From assembly GCF_006385685.1 (NCBI RefSeq), contig NZ_VFRP01000001.1, forward strand, positions 1 to 64,000: a stretch of 64,000 nt of DNA, written 5' to 3'. The position numbers and the translations under genes were made by a program. Positions 17,045-25,730 of this stretch are shown in pieces. Position 1 is the stretch's first letter. Each line of letters begins with the position of its first letter. Below the pieces are notes generated by a model that saw nothing but the letters and a program-made list of their open reading frames with translations, did not search any database and was not told the origin of the DNA. This stretch comes from Amaricoccus solimangrovi (lineage in GTDB: Bacteria; Pseudomonadota; Alphaproteobacteria; Rhodobacterales; Rhodobacteraceae).

Positions 17045-18325
17045 TCAGTAGATGAGGTTCACGAGCGCGAGCGAGATGCCCGGCAGGTAGGTGCAGATCA
17101 TCAGGAGCGCGAAGAGCGCGGCGATGAACGGCAGGTTCACCTTCGTCGTCTCCCAGATGTCGGACTTCGCGATCGAGCAGGCCGCGATCAGCACCGAGGC
17201 GACGGGCGGCGTCTGCTGGCCGATCGCGAGGTTCAGCGTCACGACGAGGCCGAAATGCACCGGGTCGATCCCGGCGGCGAGGACCATCGGCATCACGATC
17301 GGCACCACGAGGATGATCGCCGCCGCCGAATGCAGGAACATGCCGAGGATCAGGAAGGCGATGTTGAGCATCAGGAGGATCAGGTACTTGTTGTCCGTGA
17401 TCCCGCTGATGGCATGGGCGAGCTGCTGGGGCACCTGCGCCTCGGTCAGGAAGCCGCCGATCAGGTAGGAGGAGGCGACGAGGAGCATCACCACCGCCGT
17501 CTGCGTGCCGCTGTCGATCAGCGCCTTGTAGAGCGCGCGGACGTCGAATTCGCGGTAGATCACGCCCGAGATGAAGAGCGCCGCGACCACCGCGAGCCCC
17601 GCGCCCTCGGTCGCGGTGACGATGCCGCCGAAGATGCCGCCGAGGATGATGACGGGCAGCATCAGCGCCCAGCCGGCTTCCTTCAGGCGCAGCCAGACGT
17701 TCGAGAGCCGGAAACGCTCCTCGACCGGGAAGTTGTACCGCCGCGCCTGGACATAGGCCGCGACCGCGAGGCAGATCGCGCCGACGATGCCGGGGCCGAA
17801 GCCCGCGACGAACATCTTCACCACCGACTGCTGCGCCATGACCGCGTAGAGGATCATCGGGATCGAGGGCGGCAGGATGATCGCGAGGCTCGAGGCCGAG
17901 GAGCAGATCGCGGCGGCGAATTCCTTGGAATAGCCCTTCCTGCGCATCGCCGGCACCAGGATCGAGCCGAGCGCCGCGACGCCCGCGACCGCCGAGCCCG
18001 AGATCTCCGCGAAGAACATCGAGGCGCCGATCACCACGAAGGAGAGCCCGCCCCGAACGAAGCCGACCAGCGCCGAGGCGAGCGCGATCAGCCGGCGCGA
18101 GATCGAGGAGGCGTTCATGATCGAGCCCGCGAGCACGAAGAGCGGGATCGCGAGGAGCGGGAAGCTCGACGCGCCCTCGAACATCGTCAGCGCGAGGTTC
18201 GGGAGCATGTCCGCGCCCTGGACGAGCACGATCGCGGCGATGGCGACGAGGCCGAGCGCGACGGCGATCGGCACGTTCAGCAGCGCGAGGCCGAACATCC
18301 CGAAGAGCATGTATCCGATGGCCAT
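17045..18325 (-). CDS. dctM: TRAP transporter large permease DctM
   Basis: The 426-aa integral membrane protein starts MAIGYMLFGMFGLALLNVPI and has about twelve predicted helices, the DctM family size. Conserved blocks include SGSAVAGVAALGSILVPAM and LAIGQQTPPVASVL, which form the Na+/substrate pathway. It imports the substrate bound by DctP, driven by a sodium gradient. ATG 18325 overlaps the dctQ stop by one base (TGATG). The CoA-transferase follows 61 bases downstream, likely in the same operon. Confidence 0.92.
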   Translation of the reverse strand: MAIGYMLFGMFGLALLNVPIAVALGLVAIAAIVLVQGADMLPNLALTMFEGASSFPLLAIPLFVLAGSIMNASSISRRLIALASALVGFVRGGLSFVVIGASMFFAEISGSAVAGVAALGSILVPAMRRKGYSKEFAAAICSSASSLAIILPPSIPMILYAVMAQQSVVKMFVAGFGPGIVGAICLAVAAYVQARRYNFPVEERFRLSNVWLRLKEAGWALMLPVIILGGIFGGIVTATEGAGLAVVAALFISGVIYREFDVRALYKALIDSGTQTAVVMLLVASSYLIGGFLTEAQVPQQLAHAISGITDNKYLILLMLNIAFLILGMFLHSAAAIILVVPIVMPMVLAAGIDPVHFGLVVTLNLAIGQQTPPVASVLIAACSIAKSDIWETTKVNLPFIAALFALLMICTYLPGISLALVNLIY

Positions 18326-18933
18326 CAGGCGTCTCCGAGGCTGTGCTGGCGCGGGTGGCGGTGGGTGGCCGAGGGCATGCTCGCGTCGTCGGTCTCGAGC
18401 GGCGTGTTCGAGACATCGCCCAGCGCCTCGCGGATCTCGTGGTCGACGAAACCCTCGCCCCGCGCGGCCTCGAGCACCTCCGGCAGCCGGAGCGCCTCGG
18501 CGATGATGAAGAGCGCCGCGCCGATCGGGATGATGGACTGGGTGAGCTGGACCGAGACATTCGGCAGCGAGACCAGCGTCATGCCCTCGAGGATGACGAG
18601 CACCTGCCAGCCGGCCCAGCCGAGCAGGCCGAAGAAGAAGAAGACGCAGGCCTCCGCGAAGAGCGTCGCGGGCACGCGGATCCGCGGCGGCATCGCGTTG
18701 ACGAGGCCGGGAAAGCCGATATGCGCCCCCTTGAGCGCCGCGAGCGCGCTTCCGAAATAGGTCATCCAGACGAGGCCGATCGAGGCGATCTCGTCGTACC
18801 AGCCGAGCGGGCTGCCGATGTAGCGGTAGACGGTGCCGAGCACGATCAGGAGCGTCATCGCGGCGACGATCAGCGCCGTCGAGACTTCCAGCAGCCGCTC
18901 GAGCCAGGTCTTCAGGAGCTTGTGCGTCGACAT
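18325..18933 (-). CDS. dctQ: TRAP transporter small permease DctQ
   Basis: The 202-aa membrane protein starts at ATG 18933; the open frame further upstream is non-coding. Four transmembrane helices are visible, with the family signature YDEIASIGLVWMTYFGSALA and LKGAHIGF in the middle. A hydrophilic tail of about 45 residues rich in His, Asp and Thr follows the last helix and is longer than usual. It forms the membrane complex with DctM. Confidence 0.88.
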   Translation of the reverse strand: MSTHKLLKTWLERLLEVSTALIVAAMTLLIVLGTVYRYIGSPLGWYDEIASIGLVWMTYFGSALAALKGAHIGFPGLVNAMPPRIRVPATLFAEACVFFFFGLLGWAGWQVLVILEGMTLVSLPNVSVQLTQSIIPIGAALFIIAEALRLPEVLEAARGEGFVDHEIREALGDVSNTPLETDDASMPSATHRHPRQHSLGDA

Positions 18934-19003
18934 GCGGGCCTCCGGACCGGATGGGAAGGGGAAGCCCGCGCGCCTGGGCGCGCGGGTCTCCGCGATCTGA
19001 AGA

Positions 19004-19981
19004 TCACTGGGTGACAAGGCCCTGGACCTTCTCGATCAGCGCGCCGCCGCCATCGACCGATTTCGAGAATTCCGCGTAGATCGGCTTGCTCGCCTCGATG
19101 AAGGCGGCGGTGTCGACCTCGTTCTCCACCATTCCCGCGTCGATCAGCTTCTGGTGCAGCTCGGTGTCGAGCCGGGCGGCGATGTCATAGACCACGTCCT
19201 GCATCTCGACCGCCGTCTCCCGGAGCGCGGCCTGGACCTCCGGGTCGAACTTGGACCAGGAGCGGCCGGCGGTGACATAGGCCGGCGTGTAGACGTGGTT
19301 CGAGACCGAGAGATACTTCTGCACCTCGTAGAAGCGCGAGGGATAGATCTGGGCATAGGGGTTTTCCTGCCCGTCCATCACGCCGGTCTGGAGCGCGACG
19401 AAGACCTCGGAGAGCGCGAGCGGGCTCGGGCTCGCGCCGTAGGATTCGAACATCTTCATCCGCCATTCGCCCGCCGGCACGCGGAGCTTGATGCCCTTCA
19501 GATCCTCGGGCTTCGTGATCGGGCGGGCGTTGTTGGTGATCTGGCGGAAGCCGTTCTCCCAGACCGCGACGATCCTGTAGCCGGCGGCCTCGGCCTGGGG
19601 CGCCATTTCCGGCATCACCACCTCGTCGCGGACGCGCGCCATGTGCTCGCGGTCGTGGATGAGATAGGGCATCTCGAAGAGGCCGAAGATCGGCACGGTC
19701 GAGGACATGATCGTCGAGGGCAGGCTGAGGTCGATCGTGCCGAGCTTCAGCTTCTGCATCATCGCCTTGTCGTTGCCGAGCTGGCTCGACCCGTAGACGA
19801 CCACCCTGGCCTTGTCGCCGAGCTTCTCGTTCGCGCGCTTGGCGAATTCGGTGGCGCTGAGATCCATGAGCGAGCCCGGCTCGCCGACATGGCCGAACTT
19901 GATCTCGGTCTGGGCCATCGCGGCGGGGGCGAGGCCCAGCGTGGCGACGACCGCCGCCGTCAGAAGTTTCCGGATATTCAT
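19004..19981 (-). CDS. dctP: TRAP transporter periplasmic binding protein DctP
   Basis: The 325-aa product starts at ATG 19981 with a strong GGGAGGAATC ribosome site. The signal peptide is MNIRKLLTAAVVATLGLAPA plus AMAQ. The mature protein starts TEIKFGHVGEPGSLMD and has the DctP family features: LKLGTIDLSLPST, the substrate-carboxylate-binding region with LKGIKLRVPAGE and the VFVALQTGVMDGQENPYAQI loop. It delivers an organic acid, presumably a carboxylate, to DctQM. It is the first gene of the transporter operon. Upstream lies a 384-base region carrying a palindromic operator-like site. Confidence 0.92.
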   Translation of the reverse strand: MNIRKLLTAAVVATLGLAPAAMAQTEIKFGHVGEPGSLMDLSATEFAKRANEKLGDKARVVVYGSSQLGNDKAMMQKLKLGTIDLSLPSTIMSSTVPIFGLFEMPYLIHDREHMARVRDEVVMPEMAPQAEAAGYRIVAVWENGFRQITNNARPITKPEDLKGIKLRVPAGEWRMKMFESYGASPSPLALSEVFVALQTGVMDGQENPYAQIYPSRFYEVQKYLSVSNHVYTPAYVTAGRSWSKFDPEVQAALRETAVEMQDVVYDIAARLDTELHQKLIDAGMVENEVDTAAFIEASKPIYAEFSKSVDGGGALIEKVQGLVTQ

Positions 19982-20214
19982 GATTCCTCCCTGTCTTCTT
20001 GATTGGGTGAGGCCGGCCGCCGCGCGGGCGCGGCCGGTCATCCGGCGCGGGCCGGGTCCTTGTCCCGCGTCGTCGCGGGAGAGACCTGGATCTGGGGGGA
20101 GGGATCGAGGCGCCGCCGGGCGGACCGGGCAACGCCGGCATCCCGTGGCGGCGCCGCGCGACGGCGGATCGCCGGTCGGAGCATTCGCATTCCTCCCTCG
20201 TCTCTTTGGACGTG

Positions 20215-20237
20215 ATTTTGAATTATGAATACATAAT
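20215..20237. promoter_or_regulatory. Operator-like AT-rich palindrome upstream of dctP and the GlcG-like gene
   Basis: The 16-mer ATTTTGAATTATGAAT (20215-20230) recurs exactly at 22078-22093. Here it runs into a perfect palindrome, ATTATG-AATA-CATAAT (20222-20237). It sits in the otherwise GC-rich 384-base gap between dctP (minus) and the GlcG-like gene (plus), 234 bases before the dctP start. I see no other gene in this gap. The best candidate binding protein is the GntR/FCD regulator encoded at 25059. Confidence 0.6.
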
Positions 20238-20365
20238 GAGTAGTGAAGCCGTCAACTGAGTCGTCGGCCGCCGGCGCTGGACAAGCCCGGACCGGAGCCG
20301 GATGGTCGGCCGCCGGGTCCGGCCCGGTGGAAATTCCGAAATGCGATAATGGAAGGAAATCTCTC

Positions 20366-20791
20366 ATGGATCTGACCCTTGCCGAGGCGCGCGGCATCGC
20401 GGAGGACTGCCTGCGGTTCGCGGGCGAGATGAACCTCAAGCCGCTCACCGTCGCGGTGCTCGACGCGTCGGGCCATCTGAAGGCGCTGCTCCGCCAGGAC
20501 GGAACCAGCCTGCTGCGGCCCGAGATCGCGCAGGGCAAGGCGCGGGGCGCGATCGCCCTCGGCCTCGGTTCGCGCGCGCTCTTCGAGCGGGCGAAGGAGC
20601 AGCCCTATTTCATCCAGTCGATGAACGCGCTCGCCGGCGGCGCCCTCGTGCCGGTGCCGGGCGGCGTCCTCGTGAAACGCGACGGCCGGATCATCGGCGC
20701 CGTCGGGATCACCGGCGACACCTCCGACAACGACGAGGCCTGCGCGGTCCGCGCGATCGAGGCCGCCGGCCTGACCGCGGACGCGGGCTGA
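20366..20791 (+). CDS. GlcG/HbpS-family protein
   Basis: The 141-aa product starts at ATG 20366 after GGAAGGAAA. It shows the GlcG/HbpS (DUF336) pattern: LTVAVLDASGHLKALLRQDG, then KARGAIALG, PVPGGVLVKRDGRIIGAVGITG and a terminal DNDEACAVRAI helix. Family members bind small ligands or haem and often sit in glycolate or glycerol operons next to FAD-dependent 2-hydroxyacid dehydrogenases; the biochemical role is mostly undefined. Here it lies between the TRAP transporter and such a dehydrogenase, so an auxiliary role in the same catabolism is likely. Confidence 0.85.
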   Translation: MDLTLAEARGIAEDCLRFAGEMNLKPLTVAVLDASGHLKALLRQDGTSLLRPEIAQGKARGAIALGLGSRALFERAKEQPYFIQSMNALAGGALVPVPGGVLVKRDGRIIGAVGITGDTSDNDEACAVRAIEAAGLTADAG

Positions 20792-20832
20792 GGCCACCGG
20801 GCGCCCGCCGCGACGGAGGGCGCCCGCGCCGG

Positions 20833-22023
20833 TCAGGCGGTCTCGAGCTCCTCCGGGGCGGCGGCGCCGAGCAGGTCCATCGCCGCCGCGACGCCGCCGT
20901 CGCGATGCGGCACGCCCGCCCGGCGCAGCCCGAGTTCGACCCCCGAGAGCGTCGCGATCAGCATCAGGTCGTTGAAATCGCCCAGATGGCCGACGCGGAA
21001 CACGCGGTCCGCCACTTTCGAGAGCCCGTTGCCGAGCGAGATGTCGTAGTGCCGGAGCGTGGTCGCGCGGAACGCGTCGGCGCTGTGCCCCTCGGGCATG
21101 AGCACGGCCGTCAGAACGCCGCTCTCCTGCCCCTGCTGGCGGCAGAGCACCTCGAGACCCCAGGCACGCACCGCCGCGCGGGCCGCGGCGCCGTGGCGGG
21201 CATGGCGGGCGAAGACGTTGTCGAGCCCCTCCTCGTGGAGCATCGCGATGGCCTCGTTCAGCCCGTAGAGCAGGTTGGTGCCCGGCGTGTAGGGGAAATA
21301 GCCGGTGGCGTTCGGCCCCGCCATGTCGGTCCAGTCCCAGTAGGAACGGCGCATCCCGCCGGCCTTGCCGTGCTCGAAGGCCTTCTCGCTCACCGCGTTG
21401 AAACTCAGCCCCGGCGGCAGCATCAGCCCCTTCTGCGAGCCGGAGACCGCGACGTCGACGCCCCATTCGTCGAAGCGGAAGTCGATCGAGGCGAGGCCCG
21501 AGATCGTGTCGACCATCAGGAGCGCGGGGTGGCCGGCGGCGTCGATCGCGCGGCGCACGTCGGCGACGGGCGAGACCGAGCCGGTCGAGGTCTCGTTGTG
21601 GACGACGCAGACCGCCCGGATCTCGTGGCCGGTATCGGCGCGCAGCCGCGCCTCGATCCGGTCGGGATCCGCGCCGCCGCGCCAGTCGCCCTCGATGAAT
21701 TCCGGCGCGAGCCCGAGCCGCTTCGCCATCTTCATCCAGAGCGTCGCGAAATGCCCGGTCTCGTACATGAGGATCCGGTCGCCCTCGGACATCGTGTTGA
21801 CGAGCGCGGCCTCCCAGGCGCCGGTGCCGGAGGAGGGATAGATGAAGATCTGCTGCTCGGTCCTGAAGATCGACTTCATGCCTTCGAGCGCCCTCAGCCC
21901 CACCTCGGCGAAATCCGGTCCGCGGTGGTCCATGGTCTGGGTCGAGATCGCCCGGAGAACCCGGTCGGGAACCGCGCTCGGCCCCGGGATCTGCAGGAAA
22001 TGGCGTCCGGCTTTTCGCGACAT
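20833..22023 (-). CDS. Class V aminotransferase, serine/alanine-glyoxylate type
   Basis: The 396-aa PLP enzyme starts MSRKAGRHFLQIPGPSAVPD. It has the AGXT/SgaA signatures: PGPSAVPDRVLRA, YPSSGTGAWEAAL, HNETSTGSVSPV, a PLP-binding Asp in VDTISGLASIDF and the Schiff-base Lys at 198 (SGSQKGLMLPPG). It should move an amino group to glyoxylate from serine, alanine or aspartate. A role like BhcA (aspartate-glyoxylate aminotransferase of the beta-hydroxyaspartate cycle) is possible, but no other bhc genes are seen. It diverges from the FAD dehydrogenase across a 117-base gap with the shared operator-like motif. Confidence 0.82.
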   Translation of the reverse strand: MSRKAGRHFLQIPGPSAVPDRVLRAISTQTMDHRGPDFAEVGLRALEGMKSIFRTEQQIFIYPSSGTGAWEAALVNTMSEGDRILMYETGHFATLWMKMAKRLGLAPEFIEGDWRGGADPDRIEARLRADTGHEIRAVCVVHNETSTGSVSPVADVRRAIDAAGHPALLMVDTISGLASIDFRFDEWGVDVAVSGSQKGLMLPPGLSFNAVSEKAFEHGKAGGMRRSYWDWTDMAGPNATGYFPYTPGTNLLYGLNEAIAMLHEEGLDNVFARHARHGAAARAAVRAWGLEVLCRQQGQESGVLTAVLMPEGHSADAFRATTLRHYDISLGNGLSKVADRVFRVGHLGDFNDLMLIATLSGVELGLRRAGVPHRDGGVAAAMDLLGAAAPEELETA

Positions 22024-22077
22024 CGGTGCTTGGTCCTCCCTCGGAGCGCGCGCGCCACTCGGACGGCGCTTGATCTA

Positions 22078-22100
22078 ATTTTGAATTATGAATTACAAAT
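22078..22100. promoter_or_regulatory. Second copy of the shared operator-like motif
   Basis: ATTTTGAATTATGAAT at 22078-22093 is identical to 20215-20230 and continues TACAAAT, giving an imperfect palindrome. It lies in the short gap between the divergent aminotransferase (start 22023) and dehydrogenase (start 22141) genes. It is therefore positioned to control both. The surrounding sequence is GC-rich, so a 16-base identical AT-rich match is unlikely to be accidental. Confidence 0.6.
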
Positions 22101-22140
22101 GCACGACCAAAGTCAAGCCGAGTCGGGGCAGGGGGGCGAC

Positions 22141-25062
22141 ATGCTGGAAGAGGCGCTCAGGCGGGAATTCAGCGGGGAGGTGTTTTTCGACCGCTTCACG
22201 CGGGGGCGCTATTCGACCGACGCCTCCTTCTACCAGATCACCCCGATGGCCGTGGCGTTGCCCCGCTCGCTCGAGGACGTGCGCGCGGCGCTCGGCGCGG
22301 CGCGGGCGGCGGGCGTGCCGGTCACCGGGCGCGGCGGCGGCACCTCGCAATGCGGGCAGACGATCAACAGCGGGCTGATCCTCGACAATTCCCGCCATTT
22401 CAACCGGATCCTCGAACTCGACGTCGCGAACCGCCGCTGCGTGGTGGAGCCCGGCATCGTGCTCGACGAGCTCAACCGCGCGCTCAAGCCTCACGGGCTG
22501 TGGTTCCCGGTCGATGTCTCCACCGCCTCGCGCGCGACGATCGGCGGCATGGCGGCGAACAATTCCTGCGGCGGGCGGTCGCTGCGCTACGGCACGATGC
22601 GCGACAACGTGCTCTCGATCGAGGCGGTGATGCATGACGGAAGCCTCGCGCGCTTCGGCCCGACCGCGCGCGACGCGGCCCGGCCGAACGATCCCGCGGG
22701 CGCGGCCGCGGCGCGGATGCTGGCGCTCGGCGCGGACCATGCCGATCTGATCGACGCGCGGTTTCCGAAGCTCACGCGCCGGGTGGGCGGCTACAATCTC
22801 GACGCGCTGGTGCCGAACGGCCATCCGGTCAACCTCTCGCACCTGCTGGTCGGCTCCGAGGGGACGCTCGCCTATTTCACGAAGATCGAGCTCCGGCTCT
22901 GGCCGCTCGTCGGCGAGCGCGTGCTCGGGGTCTGCCATTTCCCGAGCTTCTACCAGGCGATGGCGGCGACCCAGCACCTCGTCCCGCTCGGGCCGCTCTC
23001 GGTCGAGCTGGTCGACGACACGATGATCGGCCTGTCGCGGCAGATCCCGATGTTCCGCCGGACCATCGCCGAATTCGTGAAGGGCGCGCCCGCGGCGCTG
23101 CTCCTCGTCGAATTCGACGAGGGCGATCCGGAGGCCAACGCGGGCAGGCTCGCCGCGCTCGAGGCGCGGATGGCGGAACTCGGCTTCTCCTTCTCGGGGC
23201 AGGGGAAGGACTGGGGCGGGGTGGTGCCGATCACCGACCAGCGCCTTCAGGGCCAGATCGGTGAATTGCGCAAGTCCGGCCTCAACATCATGATGTCGAT
23301 GAAGGAGGCGGGAAAGCCGGTCTCCTTCGTCGAGGATTGCGCGGTGCGGCTCGAGGATCTGGCGGATTACACCGCCGGCCTCACCGAGATCTTCGCGAAA
23401 CACGGCACGCGCGGCACCTGGTACGCCCATGCCTCGGTCGGCTGCCTCCACGTGCGCCCGGTCCTGAACCTCAAGCTCGAGGAGGACACAAGGCGGATGC
23501 GCGCGATCGCGGAGGAGGCCTTCGAGCTTGTCGCGCGCTACAAGGGCTCGCATTCGGGCGAGCACGGCGACGGGATCGTGCGCTCGGAATTCCACGAGCG
23601 GATGTTCGGGCCCGAGGTGACCGCGCTCTTCCGCGAGGTGAAGACGACCTTCGACCCCGACCGGCGCTTCAACCCGGGAAAGATCGTCGACGCGCCGCGC
23701 ATGGATGACCGGACGCTGTTCCGCTACCCGCCCGGCTACGACGTGAAGCCGCTGAGAACCGCCTTCGACTGGTCCGCCTATACCGGCGCGGGCGGCGGTT
23801 TCCAGGGCGCGGTCGAGATGTGCAACAACAACGGCGCCTGCCGCAAGCTCGCGGGCGGGACGATGTGCCCCTCCTACCGCGCGACCCGGAACGAGCGCGA
23901 CGTGACGCGCGGGCGCGCCAACACGCTCCGCCTCGCGATCTCCGGCCAGCTCGGCCCCGACGCCTTCACCTCGCACGAGATGATGGAGACGATGAAGCTC
24001 TGCGTCTCCTGCAAGGGCTGCAAGCGGGAATGCCCGACCGGCGTCGACATGGCGCGGATGAAGATCGAGGTCATGGCCGCCCGCGCCGCGAAGCACGGGC
24101 TCTCGCTCCGCGACCGGCTCGTGGGCTACCTGCCGCGCTACGCGCCCTGGGCCGCGCGGGCGCCGTGGCTCCTGAACGCGCGCGACCGGCTGCCGGGCCT
24201 GGCGCGGGCGAGCGAGGCGCTGACCGGCTTCTCCGCGAAGCGCCCGCTGCCGCGCTGGGCGGCGAAGCCGTTCCGCGACGACGAGGCCGGGCCGGCCGAG
24301 GGCGCGGAGGTCGTGCTCCTCGCCGACACGTTCAACCGCCATTTCGAGCCGGAGAACCTGCGCGCCGCGACCCGCGTGCTCGGCGCCGGGGGCAAGGCGG
24401 TCACCGTCGCGCGCGCCCCGGACGGCCGCCCGCTCTGCTGCGGGCGCACCTTCCTCTCCGTCGGACTCGTCGATCAGGCGAAGGCCGAGGCGGAGCGGCT
24501 GGTCGCGGCGCTCCTGCCCCATGTCGAGGCGGGCCGCGCGATCGTCGGGCTGGAGCCCTCCTGCCTGCTGACGCTGCGCGACGAGATCCCCGCGCTCCTG
24601 CCCGGGCGCGAGACCGCGGCGCTCGCGGAGAAGGCGGCGATGTTCGAGGAATACATCGCCGCGCAGGCCGAGGCCGGGGCGATGCCGCTCCCGCTCCGCG
24701 CGCCGGGCCGGCGGGTGCTGCTGCACGGCCATTGCCACCAGAAGGCGATGAATGTCATTCCCGCGATCCGGAAGACATTGGCGCTTCTGCCGGAAACGGA
24801 TATTGAGATGGTGGAGACGAGTTGCTGCGGCATGGCCGGATCTTTCGGATACGGCCGAGAGACGGAGGAGGTGTCCCGCGCGATGGGGGAGATCAGCCTG
24901 TTCCCGGCCGTTCGCGCGGAGGCGTCCGACACGATCGTGGTCGCCGACGGCACGTCCTGCCGCCACCAGATCGCCGACGGGACCGCGCGGGAGGCGATCC
25001 ACGTCGCCCGGCTGCTCGACATGGCGCTCGACGCGGCGCACGAGGGAGAGGCGCGCGGATGA
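22141..25062 (+). CDS. FAD-linked/(4Fe-4S) 2-hydroxyacid dehydrogenase, YdiJ-type fusion
   Basis: The 973-aa product starts at ATG 22141 behind a G-rich ribosome site; the frame is open far upstream but that part is antisense to the aminotransferase. Residues 35-180 are an FAD_binding_4 domain (VPVTGRGGGTSQCGQTINSG, GGMAANNSCGGRS). An FAD-oxidase C domain reaches about 530 (GSHSGEHGDGIV). Iron-sulfur cysteines are at about 561-575 and in CVSCKGCKREC (621-631). Two CCG domains follow (CCGRTFL at 766, CCGMAGSFGYG near 895). This is the GlcD+GlcF-like single chain found in YdiJ D-2-hydroxyglutarate/D-lactate dehydrogenases, passing electrons to the respiratory chain. The exact substrate is unknown. 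Confidence 0.88.
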   Translation: MLEEALRREFSGEVFFDRFTRGRYSTDASFYQITPMAVALPRSLEDVRAALGAARAAGVPVTGRGGGTSQCGQTINSGLILDNSRHFNRILELDVANRRCVVEPGIVLDELNRALKPHGLWFPVDVSTASRATIGGMAANNSCGGRSLRYGTMRDNVLSIEAVMHDGSLARFGPTARDAARPNDPAGAAAARMLALGADHADLIDARFPKLTRRVGGYNLDALVPNGHPVNLSHLLVGSEGTLAYFTKIELRLWPLVGERVLGVCHFPSFYQAMAATQHLVPLGPLSVELVDDTMIGLSRQIPMFRRTIAEFVKGAPAALLLVEFDEGDPEANAGRLAALEARMAELGFSFSGQGKDWGGVVPITDQRLQGQIGELRKSGLNIMMSMKEAGKPVSFVEDCAVRLEDLADYTAGLTEIFAKHGTRGTWYAHASVGCLHVRPVLNLKLEEDTRRMRAIAEEAFELVARYKGSHSGEHGDGIVRSEFHERMFGPEVTALFREVKTTFDPDRRFNPGKIVDAPRMDDRTLFRYPPGYDVKPLRTAFDWSAYTGAGGGFQGAVEMCNNNGACRKLAGGTMCPSYRATRNERDVTRGRANTLRLAISGQLGPDAFTSHEMMETMKLCVSCKGCKRECPTGVDMARMKIEVMAARAAKHGLSLRDRLVGYLPRYAPWAARAPWLLNARDRLPGLARASEALTGFSAKRPLPRWAAKPFRDDEAGPAEGAEVVLLADTFNRHFEPENLRAATRVLGAGGKAVTVARAPDGRPLCCGRTFLSVGLVDQAKAEAERLVAALLPHVEAGRAIVGLEPSCLLTLRDEIPALLPGRETAALAEKAAMFEEYIAAQAEAGAMPLPLRAPGRRVLLHGHCHQKAMNVIPAIRKTLALLPETDIEMVETSCCGMAGSFGYGRETEEVSRAMGEISLFPAVRAEASDTIVVADGTSCRHQIADGTAREAIHVARLLDMALDAAHEGEARG

Positions 25063-25730
25063 ACCTGCTGAACCAGCCGCCGCTCAGGCGCAAGTCGCTG
25101 CACGAGGAACTCGCGGACAATCTGCGCGACCTCATCATCAGCGGGGAACTCGCCCCCGGAACCAAGGTGCCCGAGAAGGAGCTCTGCGCGGTCTTCAACG
25201 TCTCGCGGACGCCGCTGCGCGAGGCGCTGAAGGTGCTCGGCGCCGACGGGCTCGTGGTGCTGGAGCCGAACCGGGGCGCCTGGATCAGCCGGATCACGGT
25301 CGAGGATCTCGAGGAGGTCTTTCCGGTCATGGGCGCGCTCGAGGCTCTCTCGGGCGAACTCGCCTGCGCGCATATCACCGACGCGGAGATCGCCGCGGTC
25401 CGGGCGCTGCACGACAGGATGCGCGCCGAATACGAGGCGCGCCATCTCGACGGCTATTTCGCGCTCAACCAGGAGATCCACGAGGCGATCCTCAGGGCCG
25501 CGCGCAACAACACGCTCGTCAACCAGTACCGGATGCTCGCGAGCCGGGTGCGCCGGGCGCGCTACGTCGCGAACATGACGGCGGAGCGCTGGGAGCAGGC
25601 GATGGCGGAGCACGAGGAGATCATCCGCTGCCTCGAGGCGCGCGACGGCGCCGCGCTGGCGGCGATCCTGCGCGATCACCTGCGCAACAAGCTCGAGACC
25701 GTGCGGGACTGGATCCTCCGGAACGGCTAG
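25059..25730 (+). CDS. GntR-family transcriptional regulator (FCD/FadR type)
   Basis: The 223-aa product has ATG 25059 overlapping the dehydrogenase stop (ATGA). The N-terminal winged helix spans about residues 10-75 (HEELADNLRDLIISGELAPG, EKELCAVFNVSRTPLREALK, LVVLEPNRGAW). The C-terminal FCD ligand domain has the Asp/His metal-binding pattern (FALNQEIHEAIL, HEEIIRCLEARD). FCD members usually sense a carboxylic-acid metabolite. Its position and the repeated AT-rich palindrome near dctP and near 22.08 kb suggest it controls the whole catabolic locus. Its 3' end overlaps the convergent cobF by 4 bases. Confidence 0.88.
   Translation: MNLLNQPPLRRKSLHEELADNLRDLIISGELAPGTKVPEKELCAVFNVSRTPLREALKVLGADGLVVLEPNRGAWISRITVEDLEEVFPVMGALEALSGELACAHITDAEIAAVRALHDRMRAEYEARHLDGYFALNQEIHEAILRAARNNTLVNQYRMLASRVRRARYVANMTAERWEQAMAEHEEIIRCLEARDGAALAAILRDHLRNKLETVRDWILRNG

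Noticed and set aside
20905-22140. Upstream extension of the dehydrogenase frame (1385 aa in total)
   Set aside because: This part is antisense to the aminotransferase. The ATG at 22141 with a G-rich ribosome site gives the normal family N-terminus.
22093-25041. 982-aa open frame antisense to the FAD/Fe-S dehydrogenase
   Set aside because: Arg/Ala/His-rich shadow of a GC-rich gene with no motifs; the plus-strand frame has FAD and Fe-S signatures throughout.
20833-25730. Beta-hydroxyaspartate cycle cluster
   Set aside because: The aminotransferase could be BhcA-like, but no aldolase, dehydratase or iminosuccinate reductase gene is adjacent.
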